Assembly (NCBI RefSeq): GCF_024323335.1 | Contig: NC_066581.1 | Coordinates: 460,681,197-460,745,196 of the forward strand | Direction of reading: 5' to 3' | Origin: Lathyrus oleraceus | Taxonomy: Eukaryota > Streptophyta > Magnoliopsida > Fabales > Fabaceae | Length of the DNA: 64,000 nt | Shown here: positions 47,301 to 56,900 of the stretch, in pieces | Numbering within the stretch: the stretch's first letter is position 1 | How the letters are laid out: each line of letters begins with the position of its first letter | Notes under the pieces: generated by a model | Seen by the model: only the letters and a program-made list of their open reading frames with translations | What the model was told of the DNA's origin: nothing | Database searches by the model: none | Program-made: the position numbers and the translations under genes

Positions 47301-47552
47301 TTTTCTGTTGTTTTGTCATTTTGCATGAAAATCCTACGTTCTGCCCAAGGCGTAGTGATTCATTTTTGTAGGGCCTCATCATGTTTTAATGATTATCATT
47401 AATGAAGGACATTTTTTGAACAAACTTTGTGATCCTTGTCTTTCTATTTTTTGTTTTCATTTTCCTTTTTCAAAAACAATAAAAATGGCAATGTTTTTTG
47501 TTTTTGTGACTTTATTGAACTCTTTTTCTAAAACAAAGCATCAAACATGCAG
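47297..47552 (+). other. GT-AG intron between protease and pol
   Basis: The donor AGA|GTAATTT is at 47297 and the acceptor AACATGCAG ends at 47552, 256 bp, AT-rich with T-rich stretches. Removing it joins two bases of the last gag-pro codon to the pol exon in the correct frame, which I checked by position modulo three. An intron at this place is a published hallmark of Ogre elements. Retained, it stops translation after protease; spliced, it gives the long fusion. Confidence 0.85.
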
Positions 47553-50118
47553 AAGCGATCTTATGGCATTCACTATGAACAGTTCTGTTATGGCTCAGTA
47601 TGATTTCGATAATCCCATCTACCAAGCTGAAGAGGAGAGTGAGGAAGACTGTGAACTCCCTGCAGAATTGGCCAGATTACTGAAGCAGGAGGAAAGGGTC
47701 ATCCAACCTCATCAGGAGGAGTTGGAAACTATTAATTTGGGTACTGAGGACGATAAAAAGGAAATCAAGATTGGGGCTGCTTTAGAGGACTCTGTCAAGA
47801 GGAGGCTGATTGAGATGCTGAGAGAATATGTGGAAGTGTTCGCCTGGTCGTATCAAGATATGCCTGGTTTAGATACAGACATTGTGATGCATCGATTACC
47901 TCTTAGGGAAGGATGTCCTTCGGTCAAGCAGAAGCTTCGTAGAACGAGTCCTGACATGGCAACTAAGATCAAGGAAGAGGTTCAGAAGCAGTGGGATGCA
48001 GGTTTTCTGGCTGTTACCAGTTATCCACCGTGGGTGGCCAACATCGTTCCTGTGCCGAAGAAGGATGGTAAAGTCAGAATGTGTGTCGATTACCGGGATT
48101 TGAATAGAGCGAGTCCGAAAGATGATTTCCCATTACCTCACATTGATGTATTGGTTGATAATACGGCTCAATCCTCGGTATTCTCTTTCATGGATGGTTT
48201 CTCCGGATATAATCAGATCAAGATGGCGCCAGAGGACATGGAAAAGACGACATTCATTACACCTTGGGGCACGTTCTGCTATAAGGTGATGCCATTTGGG
48301 CTAAAGAATGCTGGTGCTACCTATCAGAGGGCAATGACGACTCTCTTTCATGACATGATGCACAAAGAAATTGAAGTGTACGTAGATGATATGATTGCGA
48401 AGTCGCAGACAGAAGAGGAGCACTTGGTTAATTTGCAGAAGCTGTTTGATCGGTTGAGAAAGTTCAGACTAAGGTTGAATCCGAACAAGTGCACGTTTGG
48501 AGTGAGATCCGGGAAGCTCTTAGGCTTCATTGTCAGTGAGAAAGGGATTGAGGTCGATCCGGCTAAAGTCAAAGCTATTCAAGAGATGCCTGAACCGAAA
48601 ACGGAGAAGCAAGTCCGTGGGTTTTTAGGGAGATTGAACTACATTGCAAGGTTCATATCTCATCTAACTGCTACATGTGAACCAATTTTCAAACTGCTCA
48701 GAAAGAATCAAGCGATCAAGTGGAATGATGACTGTCAGAAGGCTTTTGACAAGATTAAAGAGTATTTACAGAAACCTCCAATCCTTATACCTCCAGTTCC
48801 AGGGAGACCTCTGATAATGTACCTGTCAGTGACTGAGAACTCGATGGGGTGTGTATTGGGACAGCATGACGAGTCTGGTCGAAAAGAGCATGCCATATAC
48901 TACCTTAGCAAAAAGTTTACCGACTGTGAAACAAGATATTCACTGCTCGAGAAAACTTGCTGTGCTTTGGCCTGGGCTGCTCGCCGACTAAGACAGTATA
49001 TGTTGAACCATACTACTTTGTTGATTTCTAAGATGGATCCAGTAAAGTACATCTTTGAGAAACCAGCTCTCACCGGACGTGTTGCCCGTTGGCAGATGAT
49101 TCTAACAGAATATGATATTCAGTACACGTCTCAGAAGGCCATCAAGGGTGGTATTCTGTCAGACTACCTTGCCGAACAACCGATTGAAGATTATCAGCCT
49201 ATGATGTTTGAATTCCCTGACGAAGACATCATGTATCTTAAGATGAAAGATTGCGAAGAGCCTCTTGTCGAGGAAGGACCGGACCCGGATGACAAATGGA
49301 CACTGATGTTTGATGGGGCTGTGAATATGAATGGTAACGGTGTTGGTGCAGTGTTGATCAATCCTAAAGGTGCTCATATACCTTTTTCTTCCAGATTGAC
49401 GTTTGACGTCACCAACAACGAAGCTGAGTATGAGGCTTGTATCATGGGGATAGAAGAAGCCATTGATCTGAGGATCAAAACCCTTGATATATTTGGAGAT
49501 TCAGCTCTAGTGATCAATCAAGTCAATGGAGATTGGAATACGAATCAGCCGCATTTGATTCCGTATAGAGATTACACCAGAAGAATACTGACGTTCTTCA
49601 AGAAGGTGAAGTTGTATCACGTCCCCCGGGATGAGAATCAAATGGCTGATGCCTTGGCTACTTTGTCGTCTATGATCAAAGTTCATTGGTGGAATCACGT
49701 GCCACATGTTGCGGTGAATCGACTTGAGAGGCCTGCGTATGTGTTTGCAGCCGAGTCTGTTGTGATTGATGAGAAGCCGTGGTATTATGACATCAAGAAT
49801 TTCCTCAAGACTCAGGAGTATCCTGAAGGTGCGTCGAAGAATGACAAGAAAACCCTGAGGAGGCTAGCTGGAAGCTTTTATTTGAATCAGGATGATGTGT
49901 TGTATAAGAGAAACTTTGACATGGTCTTGCTCAGATGCGTGGACAGACCCGAGGCAGACATGTTAATGCAAGAAGTTCATGAAGGTTCCTTCGGTACCCA
50001 TGCCGGCGGACATGCAATGGCTAAGAAATTGTTGAGAGCGGGTTATTACTGGATGACTATGGAATCCGACTGTTTCAAGTATGCTCGGAAGTGCCATAAG
50101 TGTCAAAATCTATGCTGA
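47553..50118 (+). CDS. Pol: RT, two RNase H domains, integrase N-terminus
   Basis: This is the exon downstream of the intron; the frame is open upstream to 47389 but the natural entry is by splicing. Reverse transcriptase occupies about 47980-48560, with VPVPKKDGKVRMCVDYRDLN, FMDGFSGYNQIKMA, MPFGLKNAGATYQRAM and the catalytic YVDD at 48379-48390. A first, Ty3-type RNase H follows (about 48800-49000); its first catalytic Asp position reads YLSVTENSMG, so it looks degenerate. A second, archaeal-type RNase H spans about 49290-49670 with all four acidic positions: FDGA (Asp at 49312), NNEAEYEA, GDSALV (Asp at 49498) and QMADALA. This double arrangement is typical of the Tat branch. The integrase HHCC zinc finger ends in CHKC near 50100. 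A one-base excess in the A-run at 50105-50108 then shifts the frame, giving the stop at 50118. Confidence 0.92.
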
Positions 50119-51031
50119 TAAGGTGCATGTACCACCAAGCCCTCTGAATATCATGAATTCGCCTTGGCCGTTTGCCATGTGGGGCATTGATATGATTGGG
50201 AAGATTGAGCCTACTGCTTCGAATGGACATCGCTTCATCTTGGTTGCGATTGACTATTTCACCAAGTGGGTGGAAGCAGCTTCCTATGCTAATGTTACCA
50301 AACAAGTGGTTACCCGGTTCATCAAGAAAGAGATCATATGTCGCTATGGAGTTCCTGAGAGAATCATCACTGACAATGGTTCGAATCTCAACAACAAGAT
50401 GATGAAAGATCTTTGTAAAGATTTCAAGATCGAACATCACAATTCTTCTCCTTACAGACCGAAGATGAATGGTGCTGTAGAAGCGGCAAACAAGAATATC
50501 AAGAAGATTGTGCAGAAGATGGTCGTTACGTACAAGGACTGGCATGAGATGCTGCCTTTTGCTTTGCATGGGTATCGTACCTCAGTACGTACGTCGACCG
50601 GGGCAACCCCTTACTCCCTTGTGTATGGTATGGAAGCTGTCCTACCTGTTGAAGTGGAGATTCCTTCTCTGAGAGTTTTATTGGATGTCAAACTGGACGA
50701 AGCCGAGTGGATTCGAACAAGGTTTAACGAATTGAGCCTTATTGAGGAGAGACGGTTAGCAGCTGTATGCCATGGACAGTTGTATCAGAGAAGGATGAAG
50801 CGAGCCTTTGATCAGAAAGTGCGTCCTCAAAGCTATCAGACTGGTGATTTAGTTTTGAAGAGGATCCTCCCTCCCGGTACAGATAACAGGGGCAAGTGGA
50901 CTCCTAATTATGAAGGTCCGTATGTTGTGAAGAAGGTCTTCTCCGGTGGAGCCTTGATGCTTACAACTATGGATGGTGAAGATTTTCCGTCTCCTGTCAA
51001 CTCAGATGTAGTCAAAAAATACTTCGCATAA
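50081..51031 (+). CDS. Integrase core and C-terminus, frameshifted from pol
   Basis: This frame carries the rest of integrase, which joins retroelement DNA to the host. The true coding signal starts around 50106; the ATG at 50081 is only where the frame opens, so this is not an independent gene. Catalytic residues are Asp (GAT 50189, WGIDMIG), Asp (GAC 50372, TDNGS) and Glu (GAA 50480, GAVEAANK), giving 35 residues between the second Asp and the Glu as in D,D-35-E enzymes. The C-terminal domain has YQTGDLVLKRI and PNYEGPYVVKKVFSGGALML. There is no chromodomain. The stop is TAA at 51029-51031. With the frameshift this copy cannot make full-length pol unless a ribosome shifts or the base is a sequencing error. 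Confidence 0.9.
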   Translation: MLGSAISVKIYADKVHVPPSPLNIMNSPWPFAMWGIDMIGKIEPTASNGHRFILVAIDYFTKWVEAASYANVTKQVVTRFIKKEIICRYGVPERIITDNGSNLNNKMMKDLCKDFKIEHHNSSPYRPKMNGAVEAANKNIKKIVQKMVVTYKDWHEMLPFALHGYRTSVRTSTGATPYSLVYGMEAVLPVEVEIPSLRVLLDVKLDEAEWIRTRFNELSLIEERRLAAVCHGQLYQRRMKRAFDQKVRPQSYQTGDLVLKRILPPGTDNRGKWTPNYEGPYVVKKVFSGGALMLTTMDGEDFPSPVNSDVVKKYFA

Positions 51032-51040
51032 ATTGACCCG

Positions 51041-51262
51041 CTGGACAAAAAGAATAAAAGAGTCCAGGCAAAAAATGGGCATCCCGGCGAACCAAAAAAA
51101 AAAAACAGAAAGAAAAGGTTCGGGCAAAAATTAGGGATAAAATGAAAAGAATTTGTACACCCGGTAAGTCGAAAACCCGCAAGGGCGGCTTAGGCAAAAA
51201 TGGGTATCCCGGTGGATTGAAAACCCGAAAGGGCGATCCAGGCAAAAGTTAGGGATTAAAGC
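51041..51262 (+). repeat. Duplicated two-hairpin module after pol stop (E)
   Basis: There are four hairpins, each followed by GGCAAAA: CTGGAC/GTCCAG (51041-51067), CGAACC/GGTTCG (51088-51122), TAAGTCG/CGGCTTA (51165-51192) and TGGATTG/CGATCCA (51213-51240). The last two enclose AAAA, then CCC-GCAA-GGG or CCC-GAAA-GGG. Spacer text alternates between TGGGYATCCCGG and TTAGGGAT, so the module is a two-fold duplication. Confidence 0.8.
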
Positions 51263-52349
51263 GAAGACTACAGTCTGAGTTGTCTGTACTTCATCAAGCT
51301 TTGTCATCCGCCATCTCGAAAGATGTGATCCGTCCAGTCATTCTTCTCAGAAAGCAGGGAGTTGGGAGGAAAACTGATGATCTGTGAGTTATAACAGAAT
51401 TGGGAAATAGTGGATGCCGTATTCACATTGCCATTAGGATAGATTTTTTCCTTTTATGCGCAATTACCTCTTTCTAGGAATTGCTTCCCTATGTATTTGC
51501 CTCTTCAGGCACATTTTCAATCAATAAAAGTCGTTATTCAGATAAATAGCTTTTCTGTTTTTATTTTTACTGTTTTGTTTGCAAAATGTCCGAATTTTTG
51601 ATAAGCATTGCGTATAAGAACATGGAGGCTACACAATAGCTTGCAGGATGACGAAACATTTGAAAATCATTTTGAATGTTGAGGACACTTGAGCGTATCT
51701 TGCCCACGTACCCCCTGGGGGCATTTTGTTGTGCTGTTTTTCAGGTTGGCATCTGTGAGGACGTTTCCTCAACAGATATTTTCCCCAAGCAAGTTTGGAG
51801 GCTATCAGAGCTATGTTCCCCCGCGAAGACGTCTGTGGATAGTGCTTTCTATTCCCCAACAGATTTAAGAATTGCCTATCCCCAGCAGGCCTGTATTTGC
51901 CAATTTCCTCCCCGAGTGAGGCAGGTCCATTGAATTTTATTTCCAGCATTTATCCTACCTGTGGACTGAAGGATATCCCCAGCGGAGTTTATCTTTCCCC
52001 AGCAGCAGTGCTTTTCTTCAACATGAGTGTGAAGTCGCTTTACCATTCCTCAAGCAGAGTTCCCCGCAGAGTATTTCCCCAAGAGGAGTCTCCCCACAGA
52101 GTCAGAGTATCTGATCATTTTGGCTCCCTAGCCAGGGTTCATTTGCATTTTGCATGTAGTAATCATTGCATCCTCAAACTGCGTAGCATTCCCATTCAAA
52201 TATGGAGCATTACGCCATAGAAAAATTCAAACATATGCATTCATGTGTTAACTTCACCAGACCGTATCCCCGGCAGAGGCGGATCATTTCATTCAACATC
52301 AGCACAGCAAGTCTGCTACAGTTGCCCTTGACAGCATTCAGATTTGATT

Positions 52350-52485
52350 ATCCCCGCAGAGGTTTATTTCCTCACCCGATGGTGACAGAGGTTTATTTCC
52401 TCACCCGATGGTGACAGAGGTTTATTTCCTCACCCGATGGTGACAGAGGTTTATTTCCTCACCCGATGGAGACAGAAAGTTTGTT
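52350..52485 (+). repeat. 29-bp direct repeat, four copies (E 3' UTR)
   Basis: The unit is AGAGGTTTATTTCCTCACCC plus GATGGTGAC, with GAGG-TTTATTT-CCTC able to pair. The last copy has GATGGAGAC. Confidence 0.8.
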
Positions 52486-52598
52486 TTTCCTCAGTGAGAC
52501 CCCCAGCAAGTGATCAGCCTTGCCTTGACATATCTAAGATGTCGTTCTTGTGATACCAGTAAGTGTCATGCTAGCACCCGCGCGTGTTTTCTTTGTTT

Positions 52599-53850
52599 GG
52601 TGTCGGTAAACACCATTGTTTCGGTGTCTGTAAACATCGAGTCTTCCTCCAGTCATCGGTAAATGTCTGGTCATCATTTTTTGGTGTCAGTAAACACCAT
52701 TGCGTCGGTGTCTGTAAACATCGAATTTTCTCTCCAGTCATCGGTAAATGTCTGGTCATCATTTTTTGGTGTCAGTAAACACCATTGTTTCGGTGTCTGT
52801 AAACATCGGATATTTTATCCAGTCATCGGTAAATGTCTGGTCATCATTTTTTGGTGTCAGTAAACACCATTGTTTCGGTGTCTGTAAACATCGAGTCTTT
52901 TCTCCAGTCATCGGTAAATGTCTGGTCATTTTTGATGTCGGTAAACATCATCTTTCGATGTCGGTAAACATCGAGTCTTTCTTTCAGTCATCGGTAAATG
53001 TCTGATAATCCCCAACTAGAAATCCCCAGTAGAGTCATCTGTAAATGTCCTATCTGGTTTCCAGTGGCAAATATTCGTATCTCCCCAATAAATTTCTCAT
53101 TCCCAGTCATCGGTAAATGTCTGGTCATTTCTTTAGATGTCGGTAAACATCATCTTTCGATGTCGGTAAACATCGTGTCCCATCCCAGTCATCGGTAAAT
53201 GCCTGGTCATTCTTTTGATGTCGGTAAACATCACCTTTCGATGTCGGTAAACATCGTGTCCCACCCCAGTCATCGGTAAATGTCTGGTCATTCTTTTGAT
53301 GTCGGTAAACATCATCTTTCGATGTCAGTAAACGTCGAGTCTCATCCCAGTCATCGGTAAATGTCTGGTCGTGAAATCAAGATCCCCAGAAGTCGTCGGT
53401 AAACGTCTCGTCTGGTATCACCACAAGGATTTTGTTCCTCCCCCAAATGGAGATGCCATCGGTAAATGGCCCCGTTTTCTTCGATATCGGTAAATATCGG
53501 ATCCCCAGTTGCAGCAGCCATCGGTAAATGGTCTTGCTGAGTTGACATTGGTAAATGTCAAGTTTCTTCGAAGCCACCATCGATAAATGGTCTTGCTTCC
53601 CTTTTACATCAATTCGTTTTTCCCAGCAGCCATCGGTAAATGGTCGTGCTGAAGTTGATATCGGTAAATATCAAGTTCTAACCATCGGTAAATGGTTTTT
53701 GTTTTCCAGAAGTTTGTTTTCCCCAGCCGCCATCGGTAAATGGTCGTGCTGAAGTTGATATCAGTAAATATCAAGATTCCAGTTCCTCAACCATCGGTAA
53801 ATGGTTTTGCTTTTCTGAAGCTGTCATGCAGTTTGTCATCGGTAAATGAC
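52599..53850 (+). repeat. Array of 39 constant-loop, variable-stem hairpins (E)
   Basis: Each unit is a stem, a six-base loop and the complementary stem. By hand count the loop is CGGTAA in 27, CAGTAA in 5, CTGTAA in 5, TGGTAA in 1 and CGATAA in 1; the closing pair is always T-A. Stems include GGTGT/ACACC, CCAGTCAT/ATGTCTGG, CGATGT/ACATCG, CGATAT/ATATCG, TTGATAT/ATATCAA, TTGACAT/ATGTCAA, AACCAT/ATGGTT, GCCAT/ATGGC and GTCAT/ATGAC. The first part repeats every 85 then about 81 bp in triplets of hairpins; the last part is irregular. Confidence 0.9.
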
Positions 53851-53970
53851 GTGGTTCTTTTGTATTATATCCAGTCTGTGCAAATTCTACGGTTCTTTGG
53901 TATTCAATCCCTGTTTACCCTGAAAGTCTGACAGCCGGCGCTCTCATCCATTCGGGTTCCCAGCTGATTG

Positions 53971-53982
53971 AATAGGGGCAGC
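53971..53982 (+). other. Polypurine tract of element E
   Basis: AATAGGGGCAGC abuts the 3' LTR at 53983; nearly identical to the PPT of element C. Confidence 0.85.
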
Positions 53983-56900
53983 TGTAGCACCTCAAATTTG
54001 CACCTATCATTATGCATACATTTTCATATTAGGTCATAGCATATCATGATCCATTGCATAGCATTTGCATTGTCCTTCAGTTGCCTCAAGAGCAAGCAAT
54101 CAAGAACTAGGTCAAACTAATCTCCTGATCAGTCAATCAAGCAAGCAAAAGAATTTTTCATTGAACCAAGGCCTTGGGGTTTGTCCAACAAGTTCACATG
54201 ACTTGGAGGTCTATTTGAAGTGTTTTGGTCAAGGGTTGAGGGCTCAGAGGTCAGCAGTTCATGCCCAGACAGTCAAAAGTCAAAGAAAGTCAACTGTCCG
54301 TCAAGGCAGTGGATGGTGGTCATTCTTGTGGAATTTGGGCACCATGGTCAATAATCAAGAGTTCATACAACTTGGGACATCACTTGAAGTCAAATTCTCA
54401 AGGAATTAGGGTTTGGAATTCATCAGTCAACGCATAATCAGTCAGAAACCCTAAAAGTCAACTGTTGGTCAACTGTCCATTTAATCAGCGATTGGATGAT
54501 TGGGATTGATTTGTGAGAGTTCATTCATGTCCAAATAGTCATCATATATCATGCCAAACACCATCATGGAGGAATTTGAAGCCAGATCAGAAATTTCCCA
54601 AAACGGAAACTGGGCCTGTAACTGAAACTTGCCATAAATGGAAAGTTTTGATCCTCAAACTTACATCATGATACAAGCCTCAAATGAATTTTTGCCCAAC
54701 ATAAAAGTTGAAGATCTTGTTCTCCCATTTCCAAAAAGTCCTAGAACTCTCAATTCCCATGTGTGGTTGGCAAGTTATGATCGAATCGATTTCAGAAAAT
54801 CTTGAACTTCAGAAGGCCATATCTCCCAAACCGTTTGGCCAATTTTGGTGGGGTTTTTTCCTACAAGTCACATTTGATCCCCTCTTTCCAAAAATATAAG
54901 TTTCATGAGCCAAAACTTCACCAATCAAAATGGCATATTTTGACCTTTTTCATTTAAATGTAAGTTTGACCAAGAGTTGACTTTTTGACTCAAACATTTT
55001 TTCAACATTTGGCCAATTGGAACAGCTCATAAATATCATTTTGAGTGTGTTTGCAAAGTCAAATTATGCAGCACATGTGAATCTATACTTGGTTGCTTGA
55101 ATTGTAAGAAAAGTACAAGTTTCACTATACCACTCCATGCTTGCATTTGAACCATGCCTTGGTACTTTCAAGCAGAGTTTTTAGAGGCTATTGGCTGTCA
55201 TTTTGAACACATATTTGTAAGAAAAACCAGTAGTACAAAAGGCCATTCACTATTTGCTTGATTTTTGAGCAAAAGGACAAATGTGACCATGTCCTCCATA
55301 CCTCCATGCCATGATTTGAACTGGCCAACAGCAACACAGCAGCAAGGGTAGCTTTTCTTTCTGTCAGCTGTTGGGATACACAAAAAGGCTACAGGATACC
55401 ACAGAATTTCAGGCTGCAAAAAAATCTCATCTTGGCTTTGGCATTCCTTCTTTTTTTTTTTCTGTCAACAAACATAGCAAAACCTGCAGCAGCATAACCT
55501 AACCTGCAGCAGCATTCTAAACTTCAAAAAAACCTGTCACCACATCCAACAACAAAAAAAAAGCCTGGCTTAATTCCCTCATCCTACAACTGCCCTCATT
55601 TTTGCTATTTTGATTTCCAATTTTTCTGTCCAAGCACCTAAGCCCAAAACCCTTGGCATTTTTCTGTCATACACACACATAGGACAATAGAAAACCTGCT
55701 GCAGCAGCTCAAAGCCTCACCCTGCTGTGCAACTAAAAGGACAACCATACCATGCCATTTTTAATGCAGCAAAGTACAAGCAATTTTTCTGTCATTTTTG
55801 AAGGACAGTAGTAACAGCAGGGCATGGTATTTTGGCTTGCACTAGTAATGGCAGTTGCAGCAGAAAAGACCATTTGGCCAAGGCAAATAAAAAAAGGCAT
55901 TCTGATTCTAAAAAGCACATGGCAGCAGGGGATGATCCGAGACCTTACCTTGGCCATGACAAAAAAAAAACACACACCTGTCATAAGAAAACCAAGGGCA
56001 GACACAAAGAAGGGCCAACACTCAAGAGTAGGGTTTTTTTCTCTTTGCTGAAAAGGGGCAAGGGCATTTTAAAAGAAAACAGGAGGGCAAGATCTCAACT
56101 CTATTCTTTTTCTGTCAATGAGAAACCATGAGCATACCATAACACTTTCACTAATTCTCAAACCTCACTTTGCTTGTGCATTTTCTGCAAAAACCTTGTC
56201 CACCCCAACCAACTTGACCTAGCCTTGCCAATACAACCAAATGCATGCATTCCCTCACCCTAAGACTGCATCAACTCACTTGGCCATTTGCATTTTTTCT
56301 GTCATCAACACAGTAGAACAAACATCCATTCAACCTTGCTTGGCAACCAAGAACTCACTTGCATTATGCCAAACCTTGCCTTGCATTGTCTAAAAAAAAC
56401 TGCACCATTTCCCTGCCATAACAAGACCATTAGCAGACAAAAACAAGCTGACTGAGGCCAAAATCTTGATTTCCCTCTCATTTGGCACTGTTGGAAAACT
56501 GTCAAAAACTCCATCTTTCATGGCTATGCTTGGTACTGCAGAGACCAATCTTGTTCATTTTTCTGCCACACCACAAAATCCTAGCAGCAGACCAACCAAA
56601 GGTTCTTGGACCTGGCCTTGCATTTTCTAAAAATTGTCCAAACACAAGAGTGCCAAAACCTTGCCAACAAACTTGCTAGCAGCATACCACCATACAGCAG
56701 CCACAGACCAAAACATCCATTCTCCTCTCATCTTGCATTTTTTGCACAAAGGGAGTTCTGAGCAAAACATCAAAAAACCCTTGAACCACCTTCATTATTT
56801 CTTCATCTGGACTCCATTTGGAAGTGATTTGCTGCATCAGACATCCTCTGCATAGCCATCTTCATGTCCTGTTTTCTCAAAGCTCAACAAATGGCAAATC

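Larger units (their letters stand above)
51032..53970 (+). other. Structured 3' UTR of element E
   Basis: These 2.9 kb have no gene between the integrase stop and the PPT. In order: a GNRA-hairpin module (51041-51262), unstructured-looking sequence to about 51750, a zone with many TCCCCAGCAGAGT-like motifs (about 51760-53100), a 29-bp four-copy repeat (about 52350-52485), and a 39-hairpin array (52599-53850). Hypervariable tandem repeats in Ogre 3' UTRs are published as a source of satellites; the hairpin logic described here is my own reading. Confidence 0.85.

Noticed and set aside
47389..47552. ATG-led start of the pol ORF
   Set aside because: This part is AT-rich, has no homology to pol and ends in a splice acceptor that gives an in-frame junction, so it is intron.
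52599..53850. CRISPR-like regular array
   Set aside because: Short repeated motifs with regular spacing, but the units are hairpins with changing stems, there are no unique spacers, and the context is a plant retrotransposon 3' UTR.
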